A stretch of 64,000 nt of DNA. It comes from Salvia splendens (Eukaryota > Streptophyta > Magnoliopsida > Lamiales > Lamiaceae). Shown one piece after another: positions 1-9,659 of this stretch. Each line of letters opens with the position of its first letter. Position 1 is the stretch's first letter. The notes beneath the pieces were generated by a model that saw only the letters and a list, made by a program, of their open reading frames with translations, was not told the origin of the DNA and made no database searches. The position numbers were made by a program, and so were the translations under genes. The DNA lies in NCBI RefSeq assembly GCF_004379255.2, contig NC_056040.1:34893779-34957778 (forward strand), read 5' to 3'.

Positions 1-2
1 AG

Positions 3-470
3 CTGCTTATCGGGAACGCAAGAAGGTGGTTCGATAGCCTCCCCAAAGGCAGCATTAGATCTTACCGAGATCTAATGGATGCTTTCCACAGGAGGTTCTT
101 TCAGAAAGCGGAAGCCCGAATCACTTCGGCTCAGCTGCTTTCTACACGTCAAGGTCGCGACGAAAAGATCAGCGACTTTATGACGAGGTTCCACAAGGAA
201 TGCCTACAAGTAGATGATCTCAATGATCTACTTGTCATTTCGGCATTCCAAAATGGAATCCTGCCCGGAGCTCTCTACAGAAGGCTCGTGGAATGCAGTC
301 CGCAAACAGCTCAAGAGATGTGGGACATTGCGGACCAGTTTTCTCGTGCCGATGAGGCAGACCGTCGAAAACGGTCTTTAGACAGCTCATCTAGAGAAGA
401 TAAAAAGAAGCCCGATCATAGCGATCAGAGGCTTCCTCGCCGAACTCCTTCCCCACTAAAGGAGGGATAG
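3..470 (+). pseudogene. Gag fragment of copy A, open at the left edge
   Basis: The frame is open from base 3 and ends at a TAG at 468-470. It encodes the second half of the Retrotrans_gag domain (RRWFDSLP, RSYRDLMDAFHRRFF, SDFMTRFHKEC), matching Gag of the complete copy around residues 200-340. The zinc knuckle and protease are absent: after PRRTPSP the sequence joins DNA that in the complete copy encodes the protease C-terminus, out of frame, so the reading stops at KEG. The same truncated end occurs in copy B (17089-18165). A shortened Gag carrying only the capsid-like part could be made, but there is no direct sign of expression. Confidence 0.85.
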
Positions 471-555
471 CGGTCATCCGAGGTGATCAAAAAAGAGCGA
501 GTGTTTGCAGATTGCGCTTAAAAGTGCCGAGCAATCAGATCGGCACCATCAAGCA

Positions 556-564
556 TAGCAATCA
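556..564 (+). promoter_or_regulatory. Remnant leaky-stop context UAG-CAA-UCA in copy A
   Basis: The stop codon that ends gag-protease in the complete copy is preserved here with the same six following bases (CAATCA), although the frames on either side are truncated. It is probably vestigial in this copy. Confidence 0.5.
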
Positions 565-598
565 CAGCAGCCGGAGTCAGAGGCAGGCGAAATGACCG

Positions 599-1036
599 AT
601 GGTGTACGGCACTGAAGCCGTGATTCCGGTTGAGATCGGCGTACCCAGTCCCCGAACTCTATATTTCTCCTCAGAAATGAATGATGACGGACTGAGAGCC
701 GAACTAGATCTGGTCGAAGAAAGAAGAGAATTGGCCTGCATAAAAGCAGCCAAGTACAAGGAGCAAGTAGCCCGGTATTATAACCAAAGGGTGAAAAAGC
801 TGCAATTTCAAGTGGGAGATCTCGTCTTGAGAAACAACGAAGTAAGCCGAGCAGAAAAGACTGGGCAAACTCGAACCCACATGGGAAGGTCCATATCGGG
901 TGTCAGAAGTCCTCGGCAAAGGGTCTTATATATTGACTCACATGTCAGGAGAACAAGAACCCCGAACATGGTACATTTCCAACCTCAAGAAGTTCCATTT
1001 GTAAGAGACAGTCCGGTCAGTCAGTCTTTTGTCTAG
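599..1036 (+). pseudogene. Integrase C-terminal remnant of copy A, frameshifted
   Basis: The first part reads YGTEAVIPVEIGVPSPRTL and then the GDLVLRNNEVSRAEK block, identical in layout to the last 140 residues of integrase in the complete copy. At about 860 an extra A (aaaagactggg against aaaagctggg) shifts the frame, so the SH3-like tail (EPTWEGPYRVSEVLGKGSY) is read out of frame. The upstream junction with the start of the pol frame (ATGACCGA then TGGTGTACGGC) is a deletion of about 2.85 kb relative to the complete copy. This is non-functional debris. Confidence 0.85.
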
Positions 1037-1300
1037 TTCGGTCCTAGGGGTATGTGCTTTCTTTGTTTTTTACTTGTTTTTCATGTTTGTCTATGTGCGT
1101 TTTGTTTGTCTATGTGCGTTTTGTCTGTCTATGTGCGTGTCGTCTCTTACAAATGTTACTGAGGTATCTTGTTCTTCGAAGGCTGATCCCCTTTTTAGAA
1201 CATATATAAGCCAACGATTGTGAGTCCAAGCTTCTAAGGAGGATACAAGACCACAATTCAGCTTAAGAAACAAGCAGTCCGTCTGAAACGAACTGCAACA

Positions 1301-1476
1301 AAGGGAAAGTCCGATCCACGCGATAAAACTCGCCGAATTAGGACAAGGGAAAGTCCGATCCACGCGATAAAACTCGCCGAATTAGGACAAGGGAAAGTCC
1401 GATCCACGCGATAAAACTCGCCAAATTAGGACAAGGGAAAGTCCGATCCGAGCGATAAAACTCGCCAAATTAGGAC
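1301..1476 (+). repeat. 44-bp tandem repeat, four copies (copy A)
   Basis: Units beginning AAGGGAAAGTCCGATCC start at 1301, 1345, 1389 and 1433, an exact 44-bp spacing. The fourth unit differs by 'ccgag' in place of 'ccacg'. The array lies in the untranslated stretch between the end of integrase and the antisense genes. The complete copy has about two units (near 28366-28453). Confidence 0.9.
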
Positions 1477-1484
1477 ACAAGCTT

Positions 1485-1722
1485 AGTCCGGTCAAAGAAA
1501 TTTACTTCATAAGACCAAAGACGAGTCCGGTCAAAGAAGTTTACTTCATAAGACCAAAGACGAGTCCGGTCAAAGAAGTTTATTTCATAAGACCGAGGAC
1601 CAAGTCCGGTCAAAGAAGTTTACTTCATAAGACCAAAGACGAGTCCGGTCAAAGAAGCTTACTTCATAAGACCGAAGACGAGTCCGGTCAAAGAAGTTTA
1701 CTTCATAAGACCGAGGACGAGC
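1485..1722 (+). repeat. 39-bp tandem repeat, six copies (copy A)
   Basis: Units beginning AGTCCGGTCAAAGAAG start at 1485, 1524, 1563, 1603, 1642 and 1681. They sit next to the 44-bp array between the converging sense and antisense genes. Copy number varies between family members: four in the complete copy and about eight in copy B. Confidence 0.92.
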
Positions 1723-1855
1723 ACGATGAAATTTTTTCGCTGAGCTGTAAATACGCAGTGATAGAAGCGAAATGAAGATTTCATTTATTAAATCTTGTTC
1801 GGCATATAATTCTGCTGCCCTACAAGAAGGCGTTACGCCATTACAAAGGACTATT

Positions 1856-2719
1856 CTACTGTCCCTGGTTGCTAAAGTTGAGCCATCTATTCACAAAATC
1901 CTCGTGAAGCCGAGTTCGGTCATTCCGGGCAGCTGAAGAATAAGCAGGTCGACGAGATGCTCTGATCGACCTACCGCCTCTTCCTTGAGTCCGGGAAGTT
2001 CTGGCACCTCGGCGGCGAAGAGTCTCTTCACGAAGCATTTGTTGATCTTGCTCACTCATAATCACAGCTCCTCTACGAACCTCAGTCCGTTCTCGTCTTG
2101 ACGTTTCCGGTTGCTCCTGAGTCCGTTCTCGTCTTGACGTTTCCGGTTGCTCCTGAGTTCGTTGCTGATTTGGAGTAGGATTTTGAGCAAGTGGATCAGA
2201 GGTTTGAGCTGGAGTATGAGCATCTGTTGGCGGGAAATGCCTAAGGAATCTCTCGATTGAAGGACGCCGGGAAAGAACGATGTCGTACCGAGAAGCCCAA
2301 CGCCGCAATGATTTCACGACTTGTTGGCAAGCCGAGCTCTCCAGCGCATTGTTCCTCCGGAGTACATGATATTCCTCCCACAGTTCGTCAACTCGTTCCT
2401 GAACTTCAGAGATGGTCATTCCCCCGCGCCTGCTGATGAAATCCTCATACGCAGTCCTCTCAGCGACGGCAGTATTCAGCTCGGCCTCCAGATCTTTCTT
2501 TTCGGACTCTAAGTCCTTATTGTCGGCCTCCAGCTTCACTAAACAAGCCAAGAGTTCGTCATTCTTCATCTGGTCAGCTATGGCTTTTTTCTCAGCTTCG
2601 TCTAAAGCGGAAGAGTACAGCCGCTTCCAGTGAAATACCTCCAGCTCCTTAAGAGTTAAGAATACAAAGCAGCCTATGTCAGTTCGGCATTTCAGTTTAC
2701 TGAGCAGGTAGTAAACCAC
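1856..2719 (-). CDS. Antisense gene 2 of copy A: coiled-coil protein, 287 aa
   Basis: An uninterrupted frame on the strand opposite gag-pol. It encodes a charged protein with a heptad-like region (ADNKDLESEKKDLEAELN) around residues 60-95, a conserved block with WASRYDIVLSRRPSIERFLR around 140-165, a Gln/Pro/Arg-rich linker holding a short tandem repeat (RERTQEQPETSR) and a basic tail ending NRWLNFSNQGQ. The homologues in the complete copy (28755-29618) and copy B (14606-15394) are colinear. The first 30 or so residues are absent from copy B, so the N-terminus is uncertain: translation may start later, or an upstream exon may splice on. Function is unknown; no catalytic motif is visible. Confidence 0.6.
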   Translation of the reverse strand: MVYYLLSKLKCRTDIGCFVFLTLKELEVFHWKRLYSSALDEAEKKAIADQMKNDELLACLVKLEADNKDLESEKKDLEAELNTAVAERTAYEDFISRRGGMTISEVQERVDELWEEYHVLRRNNALESSACQQVVKSLRRWASRYDIVLSRRPSIERFLRHFPPTDAHTPAQTSDPLAQNPTPNQQRTQEQPETSRRERTQEQPETSRRERTEVRRGAVIMSEQDQQMLREETLRRRGARTSRTQGRGGRSIRASRRPAYSSAARNDRTRLHEDFVNRWLNFSNQGQ

Positions 2720-2872
2720 AACAGGAGTAAAAGAGAGTACGAAAAGCTATACGAAGACACAAGTGCAGAAAGAAGAATTTTTTCATTCATAAGAAAAAAT
2801 TTTATACACAAGGAGGGCTTCAAGGCCATTTTACAAGAAGGAAGAAACTAAACTAAGAGAAGGGAGACGAAA

Positions 2873-4739
2873 TCATACTCCGCCAGCTTCGTCTCCGGCT
2901 CCTCGGTGAGGTTCAGCTTCCCTCTCCTTGTCTGCCTCAGCTTCAGCCTCGGCCTCCCTGCTCCCCCCAGCCTGCTCGGTGCCCCCATCACCGATCAGCA
3001 GCACCTCTTGCTCGGCCTGCCTGTCTCCGGTCTGCTGATCAAGCTGCTCGGTCTCACCCTCTCCGTGGAAAATTGGAGCGGGTGAAACTGGCCCTAAGGA
3101 GGCAAAGATAGCCTCCATATTCTCGTCCCGGTCAGCTCGGCAACTACGAACTCGGTCAGCAGAAAGCAGGACCGAGGACGAAGCAAGCTCCTCAAGGAGC
3201 GGCAGACTCTGGAGACGAGCTGCTATCTCTCGGCCGTACAGCGGCAGGACGACTTCGGGCCCCTGCTCGGCATTATCGGTCATCAGTTTCAGCAGATCAC
3301 CGACAAAGGCCGAAAATTGATTGCTCAGAAAGAGTTTCTCCGCGAAAGCACGGAGAACCTCCCCTTGGGCAACCACGGCGGCAGCATCCCTCCGTTTCGT
3401 CTGCTCTCGCTGGATGACGAGCTGGTTTTTGGCAAACTGGGCTTCATCCTGGGCCGAGATCCTAGCAGCTCTGGCCTTCTCAAAGTCTGCCTTAGCCTGT
3501 TCGGCCTGGTGACGAGCAGCCGCCAACTTCCTCTGCATCTCAGCATAATCGTTGGACGCTTTGGAGAGTTCAACGGCGACGAGCTTGGAGAGCATATCGT
3601 TCCTCTGAAAATGGAAAAAGGAAAAAGTCAACCGAGGGGCCACAAAAAATACAGAAAAAAAAGCAAGGCCAGAAAATCAAGAAGAGAAGTTACCTCGGCA
3701 AAGTCCGTTGGCCATGCAAAAGGCTCACAGACATGCTCCGAAGGGGGCGCCAAGACGATGTCTCTCTCCGGCGCTCTTGGGGGCTTCTGGGTCTTCCCCT
3801 TCCTATTTGCCGAAGTCGACTCCGGCTTTTTTGGATCCGAAGAAGAGGTCTTTTGCCTCTTCGGATTCTTCTCGGCATCAGGCGCCGAGCTGGTAGCCTT
3901 CTCTTTCTCCGGCTCCTTAAGCTCGGAGGATTTGCGGCTAATCTTATTTAGCAAGTTCACTGCCAAAAAGCAAGAAAGCAAGGTTAGTTTTCGCCACAAA
4001 AGCAGTAAGGCACAAAAAAGAATTCCTCACCCTCAGTCTCTTCGTCCGAAGACGAGGAGTCGAACACGAAGTCGCCCTTGACGAGCTCAGACTCCAGGTA
4101 CTGCTTCCTAATCATAGGAATCTTATTGAGCTCGCCCTCGAGCTCGTCCAACGGTTCTAACCGAGGATGAGGAATCACGGACTTCGGCCCTCTCCAGGGA
4201 AAGCCCGGAGCCGCTGTCCTATTATAGAAAAAGAAGCGATGTTGCCACTTTGGCCACTTGGTTTTGCAGAAGGCCCTAAAAGGCTGTAAAGGGATCAAGT
4301 AAAACCAAGATCCTTTTCTCTTAAACTGGAAGAAATTAAGGATTGCCCTCAGAGACAGATCCTTATCTAGCCTACGCAGTTCGGCAGCAAAGGCCGATAA
4401 GTGCCTCCAAGAGTTCGGAGTCACCTGACCTAAAGGGAGTTGAAAAAAATCTAGCAGCTCTACAAAGGCAGGGGGAAGAGGGAAACGAAGCCCGCATTCC
4501 AAGCCGGCTTCGTAAACGGTGGCGTAACCCTCCGGCGGCGAGTCAGCCCTATGAAGGTCGTCGGGAATCGCAACCTTCCCCCCAGGAAAAAAATATTTTT
4601 CGTGTAGGGATATCACAGTATCCTTACTCAAGATGCTGTGAAAATACTCTACGGTCTTCTCCCCGGATTCTTTCCGGATAGAAGACCCCTTATCCCCTTT
4701 CCTACCGCTACCTGACTCAGAAGAAGAAGAAGAAGACAT
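2873..4739 (-). CDS. Antisense gene 1 of copy A: Transposase_28-like protein, three exons
   Basis: Exons (transcription order): 4739-4031, 3959-3694, 3604-2873; introns are GT-AG (GTGAGG...GGCAG and a GTAAC-type donor ...TTCAG). Joined, they give about 568 aa. The N-terminus is a serine run. Residues about 30-200 contain GLRFPLPPAFVELLDFF and PNSWRHLSAF, the signature of the plant 'putative gypsy type transposon' family (Transposase_28). A Glu/Ser-rich, then Lys/Pro-rich linker follows, and exon 3 is a long coiled coil (NDYAEMQRKLAAARHQAEQ) with a Glu/Ala-rich tail. Intron phases and positions match those in the complete copy and copy B. Such antisense frames between pol and the 3' LTR are known in Tat-clade elements; the role is not established. 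Confidence 0.7.
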
Positions 4740-5042
4740 AGTTCTTACTCTTTGAAAGTCTGAAGAAATTCTGAAGAAATTCTTGAAAGCGGAAGGAAAT
4801 TTTACGCAAAAGAGAGAGAATGCAGAAGAAGCAATAGCAAAAGTATTCAACTGATGAAGAAAGGACGTATTTATCAGATTCGGAGAAGATTTCAAAATCA
4901 TCGCACCGTTTCGAATCCCACCTTTTCAGGATTCAACGGCCGGATTTTACTGTCGCATTTAATGCAGTCACGCGCAAGGCACGTCCCCTGACGTCAGCCT
5001 CCCCCGTACCTTTATCCAGAATGCCGAAGTGACTCGCTTCAC

Positions 5043-5059
5043 CGAAGTGATTCACTTCG
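5043..5059. promoter_or_regulatory. 17-bp palindrome beside the 3' LTR (copy A)
   Basis: CGAAGTGATTCACTTCG reads the same on both strands apart from its centre base. It is preceded by a related half-site (GAAGTGACTCGCTTC) and lies just inside the purine tract next to the 3' LTR, upstream of antisense gene 1. It is present at the same place in all four family copies. Confidence 0.6.
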
Positions 5060-5076
5060 CTTTTCGGGGGGGGTAG

Positions 5077-5823
5077 TGATGGGGTACGTACTAAACAAGC
5101 CCAATAGCAGTGGCGGCCCATCAGCCCAAAGCCCAAGGAAGAGTATCAGTTCGGCATTACCAAAGAGTTCGGCCCCAGCCTACAGCTCGGTAAAAGCCGA
5201 CCAATCAAGCTCTACTCTCAGATCGGCCCATCAGCCCAAAGCCCAAGGAAGAGTATCAGTTCGGCATTACCAAAGAGTTCGGCCCCAGCCTACAGCTCGG
5301 TAAAAGCCGACCAATCAAGCTCTACTCTCAGATCGGCAAAAGCTGCTCGGCAATAGTTCAGCAGTTCGGTCTCAGTATTCGACCGAACTGGGAGATAGTG
5401 GACTCATGCAGAACCTCCACGACCTCCACTACACGATCTATTTAGTGGTGGACCCATGCAGGATCTCATGACCTCCACGACATCCACGATCTAATTAGTG
5501 ATGATGTAAGCCACGACCTAATTAGTGATGATGTAAGCCACGACCTAGTTAGTGGTGATGCAAGCCACGATCTTAGTTCAATGTATAAATAAAACTTAGA
5601 TCAGATAGACTAAAGAGGAGAAAAGAGCTCTCTAGACATCAAATATCATATAGCAAGTCTGTATTTGTAAGCTGTAAACCAGATCAAGCAATACAATCTT
5701 GCCCTCCTTTCTTCCCGTGGATGTAGATTTACCTCAGTAAATCGAACCACGTAATTCCTTGTGTCGTGATCTATATTTTCTTTTACCTGCATTTACTACC
5801 ATCAAAAATTCGCCCAACCATCA
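5077..5823 (+). repeat. 3' LTR of copy A (747 bp)
   Basis: Begins TGATGGGG and ends CCATCA (short inverted repeats), directly after a G-rich tract. It contains a TATA-like TGTATAAATAAAAC near 5582 and the conserved stretch ending in AAAATTCGCCCAACCATCA. It is longer than its relatives because a 110-bp U3 segment starting CGGCCCATCAGCCC is tandemly duplicated (5114-5223 and 5224-5333). Confidence 0.92.
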
Positions 5824-6857
5824 CATTTAAATATCCTTCATCATTTATCATCCTTGTAGGAATCCGAAAATTTTAAATAATTCATAAAAGAAACGACTCC
5901 AATCGTATGCCTATTGATGCTGACGGATATTCCTGGATCAGACACTGCGACACCACACGATTCTGCAATGGAATTGCAAAGAAGATGTCAAGATTCTGGA
6001 CTGATTATTTGTGATCAGGACTCAGCCCCTCCAATGATCAACGAGATTAGAGCAACAAGGGGTCCCAAACTTTTGGTTCCACACACCCTACATTGTCACA
6101 CCTCAGTGCGCTTTATACCTGATCAGCCCAGACTTTGATGATCATCTGTGTGATCGGCTATTTTAATTCTACTAGGACCTTGGTTGCTCCCCTTGGCGAT
6201 AGAGTGAAATTAAAACAGGAGAGAATAATGTAAAAGATACTTTTATCTATATTATTCTTTCTTACTTTACTTTCTCTCAAATTTAACTATTTATTATCAT
6301 TTTTTTCAAAACACGTGCGAAAAAAAAGAGGTCATCTTAACAAGAAAGAGGTCATCTTAAAACATGTTGTACAATCAGAAACGCTCATTGCCAAATCAAC
6401 TTACAATGTCTATAAGTGTGTGTTTGAGTTAGAGTTTATCTTTCATTTAGATAAGAACACGACCATTTGCAACAATGCTTTTCATGATTTTCCATTTTTA
6501 TTTGTGGTGTTTAAATTGATGGTATATTATATATAGTCCTTAGTAAGTTTGTCATTTTAAACCACATTATAGTAAGAAATTATAATATATATTTCAAAGA
6601 ATAAGGACTATATTAGTAAGTTTAGACAATCTAAAATTAAAGTAGCGTGTCACATATTTCTATTACTTGATTTTTCATAATAATAAAACAATCATTTTCA
6701 GCCTTAACTCAGCGAACCCTTACCCATTGAGCAAGCCACACATGACCACCAAATCAAACACTAGATTGAGTTCCTAAATATGCCTATCTACCAATTCAAA
6801 CACATTCCAAGTCTATGAAGTGTTCTGAAAAATAATCTTCTAAACCTTTCAATTATA
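5824..6857. other. Intergenic stretch, no recognisable gene
   Basis: Mostly AT-rich. The segment 5900-6150 is less AT-rich and holds a 74-codon open frame (5914-6138) that I do not recognise and that has no supporting neighbour or splice context. It could be an eroded element or transcript fragment. Confidence 0.4.
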
Positions 6858-7022
6858 CTCTCTCCATTCCATGTTAATAGAAACATTTCTTCTCAGCACG
6901 TAATTAAAGAATAGTGTGTTAAATGGATGTTGAAAAAAAAGTAAGAGATGAAAAGAGAATAAAATAAAGGAAAAATTACTTTTTGCTAAAAATAAAAATG
7001 ACTCAATAGGTAACAGAGGGAG
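6858..7022. mobile_element. Stowaway-like MITE, degenerate
   Basis: A 165-bp AT-rich unit flanked by TA on both sides. The left end CTCTCTCCATTCC and the right end ACAGAGGGAG (reverse CTCCCTCTGT) resemble the Stowaway terminal consensus CTCCCTCCGT. No coding content. It lies just downstream of the RPS2 stop codon. Confidence 0.55.
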
Positions 7023-7201
7023 TAGCAAAATACTCGGACATTCAAAACAGGAAAGATTTAGTGTAGAAAAGTAGGTTGATTAAGAAGAGAAACAAACATT
7101 TTAAGCAGTTCAGGATAAGAAACTTGGCAACACAGTTGATTTAACAATCAAACCAAAAAAGACAAAATTTGAAGTAATAGTCTATATAAAAGACTAGAGG
7201 A

Positions 7202-8686
7202 TCAAGCATCAACATCGTCAACAACATGGACAATCTTGGCTGTGGGCTTAGCCAACAGGTCGGTATACTCTTGGAATGGGGATTTTGTGAATCTAGTCTC
7301 CCTCCAGAAATCTGGAGTTAAGAACCCATATGTCTTCAGCAGACAATCAAAAGTTGCCTGCAATTAACAATCTTTATCAGTAATCTACAGTGAAGAACAA
7401 AGTAGAATACATGAACATGTATTCCAAAGAGTGTGTTCATTGACCAATATGTAAGAAGTTATGTTGATAAGCTTAACATAAATTTTATCACAAACCATAA
7501 AAACAATACTACTACTATGATAAACAGTAGCATGTTTTGATCAAAACATAAACATAAAATAAACCACAGCAACAGATTTGATTTAAAAACGCATCAACAA
7601 AAATAAAAACACAATGCATTCAACCCATTAAGTGAACGAAAACAATTAGAGTGTCTAAACTTGAGAATTAGCTCAATTTCATCAATCAATCAATCAAAGA
7701 AATAAAGGTACAAATGAAACAACACATAATAGGTTAGGCACAATATAGAGAAAAAATAACAAAATACTCCCTCCGTCCCGCACTACTCGCACTTATTTCC
7801 TTTTTGGGCGTCCCAAGTTACTTGCACTCTTTCCATTTTTAGTAAAAAATTTCACCTACAGCCGTCATTTTTGACTTTCCTATACACAATCTCCGAGCCG
7901 AAAAGGAAATGAGCGAGTAGCCCGGGACAGAGGGAGTACATAGATATAAAAGAAAAAAGGAAAGTGATTTAAATCAGAACACAGTTAAATAAAATTGAAA
8001 TTGGAGAGAATCAAAGCAGAACACACCTTGACAAAGTTTCCAAGAGTCTTGGTAGATCCACGGGAGGAAGTAAAGACATCATCAATTCCGGCAAATTGGA
8101 GGACCTTCTTGGGCACACGAGCAGCCACAATACCAGATCCACGGGGAGCAGGCACCATCCGCACAGTGACAGAGCCACACTTGCCGGTGACCTTGCAAGG
8201 CACGGTGTGGACCTTTCCGATCTTGTTTCCCCAGTATCCTCTCCTCACTGGAATTACAGACAGCTTCGCCAATATGATAGCGCCGCGGATTGCGGTGGCA
8301 ACCTCCTTGGAGCACTTTACCCCCAATCCGACGTGGCCGTTGCTATCTCCGACGACCACGAATGCCTTGAACCTGGTCCTCTGCCCTGCACGCGTCTGCT
8401 TCTGGACAGGCATGATTTTCATGACCTCGTCCTTGAGCGATGGCCCCACGAGGAGGTCTATGATTTGGTATTCTTTGATTGGGAGGGAATGCAGGTAGAT
8501 CTGCTCAAGGGATTTGATCTTTCCGTCCCTCACCAATCGCCCGAGCTTCGTGCAGGGCACCCACTTCTCCTCCTCAGCCTCGCGGCGAGGGCGCCGTCCA
8601 CGTCCACGGCCTCCCCTATCTCCACCGCGGCCGCGGCCGCCGAATCCGCGCCCGAAACCGCCCCTGTCTCCGCCTCTGTCTGCCAT
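7202..8686 (-). CDS. RPS2: 40S ribosomal protein S2 (uS5), two exons
   Basis: Exon 1 is 8686-8027 (220 codons) and exon 2 is 7357-7202 (51 codons plus TGA); the intron 8026-7358 begins GTGTGT and ends GCAG. The 271-aa product is close to the usual plant length. Residues 1-35 are an Arg-Gly repeat tail ([16 protein letters not shown]). The S5 N-terminal dsRBD-like fold follows ([38 protein letters not shown]), then the S5 C-terminal domain ([21 protein letters not shown]) and, in exon 2, the family's YGFLTPDFW segment. The protein is a core part of the small subunit at the mRNA entry side, acting in cytosolic translation. The frame is unbroken, with no sign of decay. It is one of only two long host genes here, between gypsy copies A and B. 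Confidence 0.95.
7767..7936. mobile_element. Stowaway-type MITE in the RPS2 intron
   Basis: 170 bp with terminal inverted repeats CTCCCTCCGTCCCG and CGGGACAGAGGGAG, flanked by the TA target duplication (7765-7766 and 7937-7938). Internal inverted similarity (ACTACTCGCACT against GAGCGAGTAG) supports a foldback structure. It lies wholly within the intron and leaves both splice sites untouched. Confidence 0.9.
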
Positions 8687-8735
8687 GATTTTTTAGGTAT
8701 AGATTGAGAGAGAAATGTGAATTTGTGTGTGCTCA

Positions 8736-8796
8736 AACCCTAGCATACTATTTAAAACCTATATCTAATGGGCTTAGGGTTTACTCCTTTGGCCCA
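8736..8796 (-). promoter_or_regulatory. RPS2 promoter: telo-box, site II and TATA-like elements
   Basis: On the minus strand a telo-box AAACCCTA lies at 8782-8775. Site II-type motifs (GGCCCA at 8791-8796 and TGGGCT at 8769-8774 on the plus strand) are beside it, and a TTTAAA box is at 8751-8756. Telo-box plus site II is the usual arrangement for plant ribosomal-protein promoters. A second AAACCCTAG at 8736-8744 is probably in the 5' leader. Confidence 0.75.
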
Positions 8797-8799
8797 TTC

Positions 8800-9459
8800 T
8801 TTATCGTCTCATTGTTATCTGTAATTGGACCTCATTTTATTATGGTCAGTGTGACAATCAAATTTTAAATACTCCTGTTAATACCGGCATTTTTTTTAAT
8901 TATTTTTTTTTGCTAAAAATAGAAATGACTTAATTAACTTAGAACTTTCTAAATAAAAAAATAACTCTATTAACATGGAATGTGGAGAGTATTATATTGG
9001 AAATTTACTTTTTTAGTTTTATAATTTTCACTGAGATGGAAGAGTGAGAGAGTGTGGCATCCATTGCGATTTTTGTTACTCCTCCATCTTAACTAATTTG
9101 AGTTAGAATTTTTTTTGGTATGTCCGGACTAAATTTAGTCATTATCTTTTTTGGTAAAAAACAAAACATTCAATCATTTTAACTTTATTTCATCACCTAC
9201 GTTACTCTCTCTTTATATTTCCTAGTTTGTTCTTCTCTCTCACTTTTCAACACAATTTCTTAATTTCCGTATCCAAAAGTTTTGATTCGACTTAGTTGGG
9301 ATTGAGAGAGTATATGACTTACATTCATTTTACCACTTTGTATGTAAATTAAATTTATTTGATGCATGTTTTAAAATTAAATATTTCTCCTATTCCCACT
9401 GAAATAGACTCATTCCTTTCTCTAATATCTCAGCGTGCCATTTTTTTTATTACAAAATA
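8800..9459. other. AT-rich intergenic region with MITE debris
   Basis: No gene is seen. The segment near 8905-8995 (TTGCTAAAAATAGAAATGAC...ATGGAATGTGGAGAG) resembles the inner and right end of the MITE at 6858-7022. 9390-9420 looks like another isolated MITE end. Confidence 0.4.
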
Positions 9460-9659
9460 CTCCATTCGTTCATGAAAAATAATCTCATTTTACTATTTTG
9501 GATATCCTTAAAAAATAGTTTCATTCCAAAAATAAAGTTTTCTCTCTTACGACTTTTTCTCTACTATTTTGTTATTTTTTCTACCCCTCTTATTTTAGCC
9601 ATTTCTCATTAATACTCGTATCGTCCATAAATAAAACTAACTTTCATGGACATCGAGAG
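9460..9659. mobile_element. Stowaway-like MITE, 200 bp
   Basis: Flanked by TA on each side. The left end CTCCATTCGTTCATGAAA pairs imperfectly with the right end (reverse CTCTCGATGTCCATGAAA). The interior is AT-rich and non-coding. Confidence 0.55.

Larger units (their letters stand above)
1..5823 (+). mobile_element. Copy A: pol-deleted Tat-like Ty3/gypsy retrotransposon, 3' part
   Basis: The window opens inside gag of this element and the 5' LTR lies outside. Compared with the complete copy at 21843-32682, gag jumps straight to the last codons of protease (near 448-460), and the start of the pol frame jumps to the integrase C-terminus (near 598-600), so RT, both RNases H and the integrase core are gone. 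Downstream it keeps the tandem-repeat block, both antisense genes, a purine tract and the 3' LTR. The family assignment comes from near-identity to the complete copy. It can move only with proteins supplied in trans. The TSD cannot be tested because the left end is not in the window. Confidence 0.9.

Noticed and set aside
599..1036. A functional short integrase gene
   Set aside because: It lacks the catalytic core and has a frameshift; clear remnant of a deletion.
1485..1722. Possible CRISPR-like array
   Set aside because: Units are contiguous with no unique spacers and lie inside a plant retrotransposon; simple tandem repeat.
3317..4081. Long plus-strand open frames opposite antisense gene 1
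   Set aside because: They cross both introns and have no family similarity; the minus strand carries the conserved exons. Shadows of a GC-rich coding strand.
5914..6138. 74-aa open frame in the intergenic region
   Set aside because: Unrecognised, short and isolated; noted only as possible debris.
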